A DNA stretch of 29,283 nt from DATBFX01 sp036558305 (lineage in GTDB: Bacteria > Chloroflexota > Chloroflexia > Thermomicrobiales > UBA6265), in assembly GCA_036558305.1 (NCBI GenBank), contig DATBFX010000572.1, positions 1 to 29,283 of the forward strand. Reading direction: 5' to 3'. This document shows positions 16,312 to 24,052 of the stretch, piece after piece. A program made the translations under genes and the position numbers. The notes beneath the pieces were generated by a model, which saw only the letters and a list, made by a program, of their open reading frames with translations, made no database searches and was not told where the DNA came from. Every line of letters begins with the position of its first letter. The stretch's first letter is position 1.

Positions 16312-17760
16312 ATGGACGGGTTACCGACGCAGGCACCGCCACCGCTCCCGGGGCCTTACCGGTCGGCACCGGCGAGGGACGGACTCCGGCCTAGCCCGGC
16401 GGTCGTGTCACTCGTCCGTGGGCAGGTTCGGGCGCTGCTCGATGCGGCCCCGGCCGTCCACGCGCTGTCCGAACCCGACCGACGACGGCTGGCCGCGGAC
16501 TTGACCAAGATCGCGTCGTACGCGGCCGAATGCATCCGCGACGACTGGTACCACGCGGAGCAACTCGGGTTGCGACCTCTGGTGCGCTTCCGCCAGACGC
16601 CGCCGGCACGGGCGCTCGCCGACGGAGATTGGCAACCGGCCGCCGCGGGGCAGATCGGCCGCGTGACGCGGGAGACGCTCAACGCGATCGCCTTCCCGAC
16701 CTTCGTCGCCGATCTCATCCGGGGAACGTTCAGTGCCATCGTGCAATCGACGATCCAGCAGATGGAAGCCTACACGAAGCTGCTGGAGGACGTGGCGAAA
16801 ACCGTGGACCAGTTCATGAGCGACAACATCTCGGACAACCAGGCGCGCGATTGGCTTGCCCAGCGCTATCCCGAATACCTGCGGCTCGACCTGAGCGGGG
16901 ACGGTCCGCGCCTGACGATCGCCCCCGGTGCGGACGAGCAGCCGGCGCCGGCCTGGAACGACGATCTGGCGCTGCCGGAGTCGGTGGGCCTCGAAGAGGA
17001 CGCGATCGAGGAACGGCTCGTCCCGGCGGCTCGCCGCAAACTCGCGCAGAACCGGCTCCAAATCCTGGCGACCCTCGTCCTGATGGGGATCAATCGGATC
17101 GTCGTGACCGGTGGCAAGATTCGGGCGGCGATGGAATTCCACATCGACACCAGCGACCGCACTCAGCAGCAACACGCCACCGATTTTGACCTTCGGGTCG
17201 CTGCCGCCGGCAGCTTTGGGTTCGGGCCGTGGTCGGCGTCGGTGTCGACCAACATCGGCTACGTCAGCTCCAGCCGCTCGGCCAGTTCCTCCGAGATCAA
17301 CACCGACACCAACCTCTCGAGCGAGGTCGAGATCCACTTCGCGAGCGACTACTTTCCGCTGGCACGCGTCGCCGATGGCACGACGGTGGACCGGATCCGG
17401 GCCAACACCCCGGTGCCGGCCGCGAACGCGCCCGAGTCGATTCCGTGGAGTCAGGGCAGCGGACCACGCCCGCCGGTCGACCGGCGCCCCTCCTCGGACG
17501 CGCTGCCGCCGGTGCCGGCGATGCCGGGTCTGACCGGTGGGACCCGCCCCCCGGAGCGTCCGGCCACCCCCGATCAGGTCTTCCCGGTCCGCCGCGAGGA
17601 TCGACCCGCGCCGAGCGGTACCGCGCCGGCGGCGCGAACCGGCCAGGCGCCGCCGGCTTCGACTCCGGCGAGCGGAAACACCACGACGGCGACGACGCCG
17701 ACGGCTCCGTCGGGTCCGCCCCGATCTGCCCAGCCCGCCGCCGCAAATCCGGCCCATTGA
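16312..17760 (+). CDS. Paralogue C of the four-member cluster family
   Basis: A 482-aa protein, close in sequence to paralogue D next to it. Blocks: PSPAVVSLVRGQVRALLDA (28-46) and DLTKIASYAAE (63-73); central TRETLNAIAFPTFVADLIRG (119-138), IQQMEAYTKLLEDVAKTVDQ, DNISDNQARDWLAQRYPEYL (171-190); VPAARRKLAQNRLQILATLV, MGINRIVVTGGKI (258-270), EFHIDTSD (275-282); a Ser/Gly-rich variable stretch with FGFGPWSASVSTNIGYVSSS (302-321); and SEVEIHFASDYFPLARVAD (337-355). Residues 370-482 are a Pro/Ala/Thr/Arg-rich tail, the longest in the family and probably disordered. The ribosome site is weak, so translation may depend on coupling to the gene nine bases upstream. Confidence 0.85.
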   Translation: MDGLPTQAPPPLPGPYRSAPARDGLRPSPAVVSLVRGQVRALLDAAPAVHALSEPDRRRLAADLTKIASYAAECIRDDWYHAEQLGLRPLVRFRQTPPARALADGDWQPAAAGQIGRVTRETLNAIAFPTFVADLIRGTFSAIVQSTIQQMEAYTKLLEDVAKTVDQFMSDNISDNQARDWLAQRYPEYLRLDLSGDGPRLTIAPGADEQPAPAWNDDLALPESVGLEEDAIEERLVPAARRKLAQNRLQILATLVLMGINRIVVTGGKIRAAMEFHIDTSDRTQQQHATDFDLRVAAAGSFGFGPWSASVSTNIGYVSSSRSASSSEINTDTNLSSEVEIHFASDYFPLARVADGTTVDRIRANTPVPAANAPESIPWSQGSGPRPPVDRRPSSDALPPVPAMPGLTGGTRPPERPATPDQVFPVRREDRPAPSGTAPAARTGQAPPASTPASGNTTTATTPTAPSGPPRSAQPAAANPAH

Positions 17761-17782
17761 CGCGGAAGGAGGAGGCTTGACC

Positions 17783-19018
17783 ATGACCGCCCAACTGCGG
17801 GAACCGCCATTCGAGGCGCTGCCCAGGCCGTTCCAGGTCGAGCCGTCGCCGACCGGCCCCCTTCCCGGTCCGGCCGTGATCCAACTCGTCCGCAGCCAGG
17901 TTCGGGCGCTGCTGGAGTCGAGCGCCGCCTACCACTCCCTGACCCCGGACCAACGCCGGGAGATGGCGGCGAACATGGAGAAGATCGCGGCCTACAGCGC
18001 GGCGCTGTGCCAGGATGAGTGGGCGCAGTCCGCGCGGCTCCAACAAACCCCCCTGGTTCACCGGCAGACGGTACTGACGCCCCTGCCGCAGGCGCGGGCG
18101 ACCGCACGGCAACCCCTCGCCACCGCGGCGGCCGACCCACCGCCGGCGGACGAATTCAGCCCGCGTGCGGTTAGCCAGATCGCCGGCGTGACGCGCGAGA
18201 CGCTCGACGCGATTGCCTTTCCCACCTTTGTCGCCGATCTCATCAAGGGGACGTACTCCGCGATCGTCGACGCCTCCATCAAGCAGATGGAGGCCTACAT
18301 GAAGCTCTTGGAGAACGTTGCGGGCACGGTCGAGCAGTTCATGGCCAACAACATCACCGACAACCAGGCCCGCGATTACCTGGCCGCAGCGTACCCCGAA
18401 TTCTTCGTCGTCCAGGTGGACGGGGACAAACCGGCCGTGCGCGTCCGGAGCTCTGCCGAGGATATCGATCCCAAACCGGACATCGCCGGGCGGCTGGGGC
18501 TCAGCGGTGCGGTCGAGTTCTCCGACGACTACGCCGAGGAGGTGCTGGTTCCGGCGGCACGCCGCCAGCTTGCGCAGTCGCGTCAACAGATGCTGGCAAC
18601 GATGGTGATGATGGGGATCAATCGGATCGTTGTCACCAGCGGCCGGATCAAAGCGGGCATGCGCTTCCACATTGATGCGCGCGACACGGCCACCGCCAAG
18701 TCCGCCAGCCGGTTCGACTTCCGTAACGAGACGACGATGAGCGCCAGCGGCGGGTTCTTCTTCGGCGGGTTTTCGGCGTCGAGCAAGACGACCGTCGCCT
18801 ACGTCAGCACGAAGAGTCGGGAGGCGACCGACGAACTGAGCGCGGGCGCCGAGCTCAACTCCGAGGTCGAGATCAAGTTCAAGAGCGACTACTTCCCGAT
18901 GGAGAAGCTGGCGACGCCGCAGATGCTGGCCGCGATCCAGGGCAACACGAGCAACCCGGCGGCGATGACGCCCACCCAACAGACCGGTGCCCAACCACAA
19001 CCCGCTCCCACCAGGTGA
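17783..19018 (+). CDS. Paralogue D of the four-member cluster family
   Basis: A 411-aa protein; ATG at 17783 follows AGGAGGAGG. It aligns with paralogue C from the N-terminal block (PGPAVIQLVRSQVRALLES, 28-46) through TRETLDAIAFPTFVADLIKG (137-156), IKQMEAYMKLLENVAGTVEQ, NNITDNQARDYLAAAYPEFF (189-208), VPAARRQLAQSRQQMLATMV, MGINRIVVTSGRI (277-289), RFHIDARD (294-301) and SEVEIKFKSDYFPMEKLA (360-377). The stretch between FDFRNE (311-316) and the SEVEIKF strand, including GGFFFGGFSASSKTTVAYVS, has the alternating glycine/serine strand pattern of DUF2589 proteins. C and D look like a tandem duplication. No signal peptide; short Gln/Pro tail. Function unknown. Confidence 0.85.
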   Translation: MTAQLREPPFEALPRPFQVEPSPTGPLPGPAVIQLVRSQVRALLESSAAYHSLTPDQRREMAANMEKIAAYSAALCQDEWAQSARLQQTPLVHRQTVLTPLPQARATARQPLATAAADPPPADEFSPRAVSQIAGVTRETLDAIAFPTFVADLIKGTYSAIVDASIKQMEAYMKLLENVAGTVEQFMANNITDNQARDYLAAAYPEFFVVQVDGDKPAVRVRSSAEDIDPKPDIAGRLGLSGAVEFSDDYAEEVLVPAARRQLAQSRQQMLATMVMMGINRIVVTSGRIKAGMRFHIDARDTATAKSASRFDFRNETTMSASGGFFFGGFSASSKTTVAYVSTKSREATDELSAGAELNSEVEIKFKSDYFPMEKLATPQMLAAIQGNTSNPAAMTPTQQTGAQPQPAPTR

Positions 19019-19059
19019 CGCGGGCAGCGACCTCGCGGGTTAAGAAAGGACGGCGTGCG

Positions 19060-22000
19060 ATGGCAAACGGAAGCGGTCTCCCGGTCGTCGTGATCGATCC
19101 GGGACACGGCGGAACGACGAAGGTCGGCGGCTCGTCGGCGAACAACGCGACGGGACCGAACGGGCTGCTCGAGAAGGATCTGACCCTCGACCTCGCGCAG
19201 CGCGTCGCCGCGGCGCTCGCGGGCAGCGCCCAGGTGCTGTTAACGCGAACGACCGACGTCAACCTCTCACTCTCCGCACGGGCCGCGGTCGCCCAGACGA
19301 ACGGCGCCGCCGTCTTCGTCTCGATCCACCTCAACGGTTTTTCCGATCCGGCGGTCGACGGAACCGAAGCCTGGGTCGCCCGCAATGCCAGCGCGGACAG
19401 CCGAACGCTGGCGCGTGTCCTGATCGATCGCCTCCTTCCGGTCACCAATGCCCCCGACCGCGGCGTCAGGGAGTCGAATTTCGGCGTCCTCGACACCGGT
19501 CGCCATCTGGCGACGACCGCGGCGAGTCTCGTCGAGGTCGCCTTTCTCACCAATCCGGCGCAGGCGCGGCGCCTGGCGGATCCCGCGTACCTCGACCAGA
19601 TCGCGCAGGCGATTGCCGCGGCGATCCGCGACATGCTCGCCCGGGCGTCGTTGGTGTTCGCGGCCGACCGCGTCGGCCGCGTGCCGAGTTTCGGGCTCGA
19701 TGCGACGATCGACTACGATGCGCCCGGTCTCCTCTGGCCGACCGCACAGCCGAGCGGGATGACCTGTTGGGCGACGGTCGCGACGATGATGGTCTCCTGG
19801 CGCGACCAGATGGGATATCCGATCACGGCCGTGATGGACATGGCCGGGCCGGCGTACCGCGCGAAGTTCGATGCCAATGAGGGCTTGAGCGGCGCCGAGA
19901 AGGAGGCGTTCCTCGCGGCCCTCGGGCTCCAGGCCGAACCCCCGATGGACTACGCCGTCGAGGGACTGCTCGGGCTGTTGCAAACGTACGGTCCGATCTG
20001 GGTCACGACCGACGAGGATCCGTCGGAAGGGTTCGCGGTCCATGCCCGGATCGTGACCGGCATGGTCGGCGATGGCACGGTCGACGGCACCATGTTGCGG
20101 GTCGTCGACCCGGCAGGCGGGCGTCGATACCAGGAGAGCTTCCGCGCCTTCGGCGACAAGTTCGACGAAGTCGCGCGCGGCGACATGCGCGACGGAGGCG
20201 ATTTCCGGCCGCAGGTCGTCCATTTCAAGACGCCGCTGGCGACCGGACGGGCGCAGACGTGGTCGGCGGGTGCGTTTGCCGTCAACGGCAACGGCCGCCG
20301 GACCGGCTCCGCGATACCTGGCCGCGCGTTGGACGCCGTTGCCCTTCGCCTCGGTGTGCCGGGCGGGCTAGTGATGGATCCGTTCTATCGCAGCCCCGAA
20401 GATCGGGAGCGGCGGGTCGGCCGGCGCAGCCGGCGGCCACGACACCTCGGGATCGACGTCACCGGTCCGGCCGGTCAGACCGCCGATGGGAGCGCAACCG
20501 ACCCCCGACGTGGTCTCCCCGTCTACGCCACGGTGCGACCGACGATCCCGCTGGCCGAACTCAACGCCGTGGCGGCCGTGGTCAGAAACGGGAATCAAGA
20601 CGTCGCTCAGGACGGTTTCGGGATCGCCGGGCAGGGAGAAGCGACGCTCCGCGAGGCGATCGTCGACGTCCAACCGTGGGCCCCGGCGGCGAACGACCGG
20701 GATTCGTACGGTGGAGTAATCGGGCTCGCCTGCCACTACGATTACCTGCGCCCCGATGGCACCTCCGCCACGTTCACGCTCTACGTCGAGTACCTCCACT
20801 TGATTACCCCGACCTACCCGCCGAAGGACGCGAGCGGCCGGGTGGTGTCGACCGACGAGTGGCAGGCGACCGGGAAGGGGATCGGCTTCGGACCGCGCAT
20901 GCAACAAGGCGCCCGCCTTTCGGCCTCCGAACTTACGGGCGAGACGCCGGTGCTCGTTGGCTATCTGGGCGCGACCGAGACGCCGCACGTCCACGTCCAG
21001 GTCGGCTTCGCGCCGGGATCGGCCGGCTACGTCCACCGACCCCGCGTCGATCCGACGATCGCTCTGCTCGACGCGACCACCGCGTCCCTCGGTTGGGCCC
21101 TCGCGACGGCAGAGGCCGGCGGCCTGTCTCCGGAGGAACTCGGCGACGTCGAAGGGCCGGACGACGAACTCTTGCAGGAGCAGCCCGCCGCCCAGTCGCT
21201 GGCCGTACCGTGGCGGTCGGTCCGGTCTCTTGCCCTCGAGCGGAACGCGCTCGGCGCCGTCGACGCCCGGTGGGCTCCCGACGATCGCTCTCCCGATTAC
21301 CGTCATCTCGGGCAAGAAGGTCGATCGCAGCCGTTCGCCTTCGATGCTGCGCTATTGGAACGGCTCTGCCGGATCAACCGGTTCGATCTGGACGGCGGGC
21401 AGTGGGACCGGCTTCTGTTCGGGTTGCGAGGCTGCCGGTTGCTGAACGGCGCGTCCTCCGGACCGGTCACGTCCGTCCAACTCGACGAGGATCTGCCGGA
21501 CCACCAGGCTTTCCACTGCGTTCTCGGGGTTTGGAACCGAGCGACGGGACAGCTCTCCGTCTTCCAGGCCTCGACCGTGCCGAACTGGCGTCTGATGGAG
21601 GCTTACCGGCAGGGCGGTGACAAGGCCAATTTGCTTCCGACAGGTCGCTACGTCTACCGCGTCGGAACCCATCGCCCGAACAAACCGAGCCGCATCCCCG
21701 GCGCCTTCATCCAACACGGACCGGTCGTCGTCCTCCGGACCGTCGACGACCTTGTCTACACCGTCCGCGACATGTGGGATTCCGGACACGTCGGTGACAA
21801 CATCCACCCCGGGCGCCGAGATCTCGCCGCCGAGGGCCCCTTCTTTTCCTCGGCAGGGTGCCAGACGATCCCCGGCGACTACGGAACGGGCGGTCACGTC
21901 CGCGCCTGGGCGGAATTCCGCACGGCCGCCGGCCTGGGTGCAGACTCACCGGCGACGGAAAACGGTCGCACCTTCGTCTACGTCCTGCTGACCGGGCGGG

Positions 22001-22299
22001 AGGCGCGGTTGGCGGCGGTCGGTGTCGACCCGAGCGACCTCAGTCGTCTGCGTTTCGGTTCGAGCGGAACGGACGTCCAGGCGCTGCAACAGGGCTTGAC
22101 CGCGGCCGGCCAACAGCCGGGCGCATCCAACGGCGTGATGGACGTAGATACGACGATGGCGTACATCCGCTGGCAACAGGCCCGCGACATGGGCGCCGCG
22201 GACGGGGTTGTGACTCCCCGGGACGCACAGATGCTCGGCTTCGACCTGATCGGTGGCACATCCGCCCAATCACGTCCGATGAGCCTGGGGCGTGCCTGA
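19060..22299 (+). CDS. Four-enzyme cell-wall hydrolase: amidase_3, papain-like peptidase, M23-like peptidase, YkuD-like domain, PG-binding domain
   Basis: A 1079-aa protein; ATG follows AAGAAAGGA. Domains in order: (1) N-acetylmuramoyl-L-alanine amidase type 3, residues about 8-195, with Zn ligands in DPGHGG, the Glu in LLEKD, SIHLNG and VEVAFLTN. (2) Papain-like fold of the C39/C70 kind, about 210-400, with Cys236 (GMTCWATV), His328 (FAVHARIVTG) and Asp350 (VVDPAGG). (3) LytM/M23-like metallopeptidase, about 455-665, with HxGxD (His462, Asp466), His580 (VEYLHL) and HxH (His643, His645). (4) L,D-transpeptidase (YkuD)-like region, about 770-985, with His916 (NIHPG) and Cys934 (SSAGCQTIPGD). 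(5) Peptidoglycan-binding domain, about 995-1065 (GSSGTDVQALQQGLTAAG). All key residues are present. No signal peptide precedes the amidase domain, so export must use another route or cell lysis. It is the last gene of the run. Domains 1 and 5 are certain, 3 strong, 2 and 4 good but by motif. Confidence 0.88.
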   Translation: MANGSGLPVVVIDPGHGGTTKVGGSSANNATGPNGLLEKDLTLDLAQRVAAALAGSAQVLLTRTTDVNLSLSARAAVAQTNGAAVFVSIHLNGFSDPAVDGTEAWVARNASADSRTLARVLIDRLLPVTNAPDRGVRESNFGVLDTGRHLATTAASLVEVAFLTNPAQARRLADPAYLDQIAQAIAAAIRDMLARASLVFAADRVGRVPSFGLDATIDYDAPGLLWPTAQPSGMTCWATVATMMVSWRDQMGYPITAVMDMAGPAYRAKFDANEGLSGAEKEAFLAALGLQAEPPMDYAVEGLLGLLQTYGPIWVTTDEDPSEGFAVHARIVTGMVGDGTVDGTMLRVVDPAGGRRYQESFRAFGDKFDEVARGDMRDGGDFRPQVVHFKTPLATGRAQTWSAGAFAVNGNGRRTGSAIPGRALDAVALRLGVPGGLVMDPFYRSPEDRERRVGRRSRRPRHLGIDVTGPAGQTADGSATDPRRGLPVYATVRPTIPLAELNAVAAVVRNGNQDVAQDGFGIAGQGEATLREAIVDVQPWAPAANDRDSYGGVIGLACHYDYLRPDGTSATFTLYVEYLHLITPTYPPKDASGRVVSTDEWQATGKGIGFGPRMQQGARLSASELTGETPVLVGYLGATETPHVHVQVGFAPGSAGYVHRPRVDPTIALLDATTASLGWALATAEAGGLSPEELGDVEGPDDELLQEQPAAQSLAVPWRSVRSLALERNALGAVDARWAPDDRSPDYRHLGQEGRSQPFAFDAALLERLCRINRFDLDGGQWDRLLFGLRGCRLLNGASSGPVTSVQLDEDLPDHQAFHCVLGVWNRATGQLSVFQASTVPNWRLMEAYRQGGDKANLLPTGRYVYRVGTHRPNKPSRIPGAFIQHGPVVVLRTVDDLVYTVRDMWDSGHVGDNIHPGRRDLAAEGPFFSSAGCQTIPGDYGTGGHVRAWAEFRTAAGLGADSPATENGRTFVYVLLTGREARLAAVGVDPSDLSRLRFGSSGTDVQALQQGLTAAGQQPGASNGVMDVDTTMAYIRWQQARDMGAADGVVTPRDAQMLGFDLIGGTSAQSRPMSLGRA

Positions 22300-22360
22300 A
22301 ACGACTGCTGGTTGCCGCGGACCCGGGTATCGAAGGTCGCAAACCATTGCGCGAGGGGTT

Positions 22361-22377
22361 AGCCCGTTGATCGGGCT
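22361..22377 (+). terminator. Short hairpin after the hydrolase gene
   Basis: AGCCCG, loop TTGAT, CGGGCT: a perfect 6-bp stem about 60 bases after the hydrolase stop. No T run follows, so it is at best a weak intrinsic terminator. A second hairpin, with a 7-bp stem (GAGGACG/CGTCCTC), lies at 22492-22509. Confidence 0.3.
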
Positions 22378-22522
22378 CGCCGGTGACGTCTCGACTGCGA
22401 TCGGCGGCCGGTGATGCCAACGAAGACCGACGCGGAGGCGAGAGCGGCATGAAGGTGGCGTGGCCGTAGCCGGAACCGGTCGGTCGGCGGTGAGGACGCC
22501 AGCGTCCTCGCCGCCGGCGCCT

Positions 22523-22726
22523 TTACGCGTCGGTGCCGGTGATCGGCTCACTGCGACAGACGTCGATCGTGGCGCCCACCCATCGCCGCTCGAACAGTCG
22601 CCCGCGGCGCTCCGGGCAGGTGCCGTCAGTGTACGCGACGACGAAACGGAAGCGGTGCTGCTCCGGGTCGTCCCGTGCCACCGCCGGCACCCGGATCGAG
22701 AGCGCAACGGTTTCGTCGGCGCCCAC
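22523..22726 (-). CDS. Possible small leftward gene or gene remnant
   Basis: A leftward frame of 67 codons from GTG at 22726. The frame stays open upstream to 22840 (reading ...HEACGVEVAVFYCAEPR...) without any standard start codon. The translation FRFVVAYTDGTCPERRGRLFERRWVGATID has a protein-like beta-strand pattern rather than the Arg/Pro-rich look of shadow frames. I do not recognise it. It may be the 3' end of a decayed gene whose 5' end was lost; it lies in the disturbed zone beside the recombinase remnant. Confidence 0.35.
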   Translation of the reverse strand: MGADETVALSIRVPAVARDDPEQHRFRFVVAYTDGTCPERRGRLFERRWVGATIDVCRSEPITGTDA

Positions 22727-22983
22727 GACCGGGCATCGGTGCCCATCGCTCGACGAGGCGCGCGGCTCGGCGCAATAGAAGACGGCGACCTCGACGCCGC
22801 ACGCCTCGTGGGGGCCGGTGATGAAGGCGGGCTTAGATGGTCACGAGTGCGACCCCGCTGATCGCCTCGTCTTGGCATGCGAACGCCGCCGGCGGCGCCT
22901 TCTGCTCCGCTGCGAGCTGGCGGTCGAGGTCTTCGCGCGCAACGCCGGTGTTTTCGCTGGCGACGGCGAACATGCCGCATGCG

Positions 22984-23163
22984 ATCCGGTGGCGCGATCT
23001 CGACGCCCTCGAGGCGCATTGCCGACGCGTCGCGGGCAACATGGAGACGATGACGTACGCCGAGAAGCGCGACCTGTCGACCGCTCTCGACGTCCGGGTT
23101 CTCTTGTCGCGCGCCGACTACAAGCCGCGCCGGGAGTTCAGCGCCGACTACGACGGCATTCTG
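22984..23163 (+). pseudogene. C-terminal remnant of a large serine recombinase
   Basis: Within a short open frame (22837-23223), residues encoded here read RWRDLDALEAHCRRVAGNME, then TMTYAEKRDLSTALDVRVLL, then a tail ending YDGIL. This matches the remembered C-terminal pattern of resolvase/recombinase-family proteins: LE.WC..VA.NL..LTY.EKR.AL.ALGV.V..W. The catalytic N-terminal domain and zinc ribbon are missing and the upstream part of the frame looks non-native, so this is a decayed fragment. It ends a few bases before the right copy of the 58-bp direct repeat, a position that fits an old integration or transposition event. Family call is from memory of the motif. Confidence 0.55.
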
Positions 23164-23167
23164 ACAG

Positions 23168-23225
23168 GAACCGATCCCGGTTGTGGCGATATTGCCGGGC
23201 GCTCGGCGGGCGAGCTGCGGTAGAC
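23168..23225 (+). repeat. Right copy of the 58-bp direct repeat
   Basis: Partner of 2837-2894, with 47 of 58 positions identical and a 20-bp perfect core at 23184-23203. It lies directly after the recombinase remnant and contains the stop region of that frame. Together the two copies enclose about 20.3 kb that includes the whole twelve-gene run. Confidence 0.6.
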
Positions 23226-23282
23226 GAGCGCTGACGACGGGTCGACCCCTCCGATCTCCCGGTAGGTCGCCGAAGTCACTCC

Positions 23283-23310
23283 TTGACAAGGCGGGGTATC
23301 GGGCTAGGAT
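23283..23310 (+). promoter_or_regulatory. Sigma-70-type promoter of the Cys-rich protein gene
   Basis: TTGACA at 23283-23288, a 16-base spacer, TAGGAT at 23305-23310. The start codon is about 130 bases downstream. Confidence 0.6.
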
Positions 23311-23439
23311 GGGCCGGTCTGACCGCGACGACTTCGATCGCCGCAGTCGCCTGAGCGGGGCCGGCAACAGTCCGCCGGTTGGCCCGCCGGCATCTCGTGG
23401 CAGGACCGGTGATGCGTGTCATTTGCCGAGGAGGTCCCT

Positions 23440-24030
23440 GTGGATAGCCATCGCTTCGACGTTCTCGCGCGTTCGATTGCCCATCATCGCTCCCGCCGTG
23501 ATCTCCTCCGGACCGTGCTTGGAGCAACCGTGGTCGGCACGTTGGCTTTGGGCAAAGACGACGCGGAAGCAGCGGTGACCATCCACCCCCGCCTTCCCCG
23601 GCCATTCGTCGCTCTGCGGACATGCCGCGGCCGGGCGGATGTACCGTGTGGAAATGGTTGTTGCACGGCAAATAGCATCTGCATCGGTGGTGGATGCGCG
23701 CCCGCCGGGGCGACCGGTTGTGGTGATGGCTATTGCCCCACCGGTTCGACGTGCAGCCTCGGTGAGTGCTACCCGGAGTCGATTACCTGGGGCTGCTCGG
23801 CCGAGTCGGTGTGTGAAAGCCAGTGCCCGCACAGCAGCGACCAGTTTTGCTATTGCGGGACATCGGTCGAAGGCGATCCGGTCTGCTACCAGGCCATCCA
23901 TGGTTGTCCCGACACGGAGCTCTTCTGCACGAGCAGCAACCAGTGCGCAAGAGGGTCGGTTTGCGTCGATTTGACGGACGGCTGTGGCGGTTGCGCGAGT
24001 GCTGTTTGCAACCCGATTTGCACGGGATAG
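23440..24030 (+). CDS. Cysteine-rich protein with Tat-type signal
   Basis: A 196-aa protein from GTG at 23440, chosen because GAGGAGG lies five bases upstream; an earlier GTG at 23416 would put that ribosome site inside the gene. Residues about 14-45 carry a twin-arginine signal: HRSRRDLLRTVLG followed by a hydrophobic stretch (ATVVGTLALG). The mature part has about 24 cysteines, in spacings such as CGNGCC, CPTGSTCSLGEC, CYCG and CGGCASAVC, typical of small disulfide-rich or metal-binding extracellular modules. Similar Cys-rich Tat substrates occur in several copies in Thermomicrobia-like genomes, as I recall. Function unknown. It has its own promoter and lies just outside the right direct repeat. 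Export in folded state would fit prior cofactor or disulfide formation. Confidence 0.75.
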   Translation: MDSHRFDVLARSIAHHRSRRDLLRTVLGATVVGTLALGKDDAEAAVTIHPRLPRPFVALRTCRGRADVPCGNGCCTANSICIGGGCAPAGATGCGDGYCPTGSTCSLGECYPESITWGCSAESVCESQCPHSSDQFCYCGTSVEGDPVCYQAIHGCPDTELFCTSSNQCARGSVCVDLTDGCGGCASAVCNPICTG

Positions 24031-24052
24031 CGCGGGTTCGGCCGCCCCGCCC

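Noticed and set aside
17297..19000. 567-codon leftward open frame
   Set aside because: Opposite paralogues C and D, whose sense frames align with A and B.
6785..19018. Diversity-generating retroelement acting on the paralogues
   Set aside because: No reverse transcriptase gene or template/variable repeat pair was seen; differences look like ordinary divergence.
4536..22299. Contractile injection system or tailocin
   Set aside because: No sheath, tube, spike, baseplate or AAA+ ATPase protein is recognisable, and the repeated family does not look like tube or sheath paralogues.
22270..23367. 365-codon leftward open frame across the decayed zone
   Set aside because: Arg/Ser/Pro-rich with no motif; other frames here give a better recombinase remnant and a protein-like short frame.
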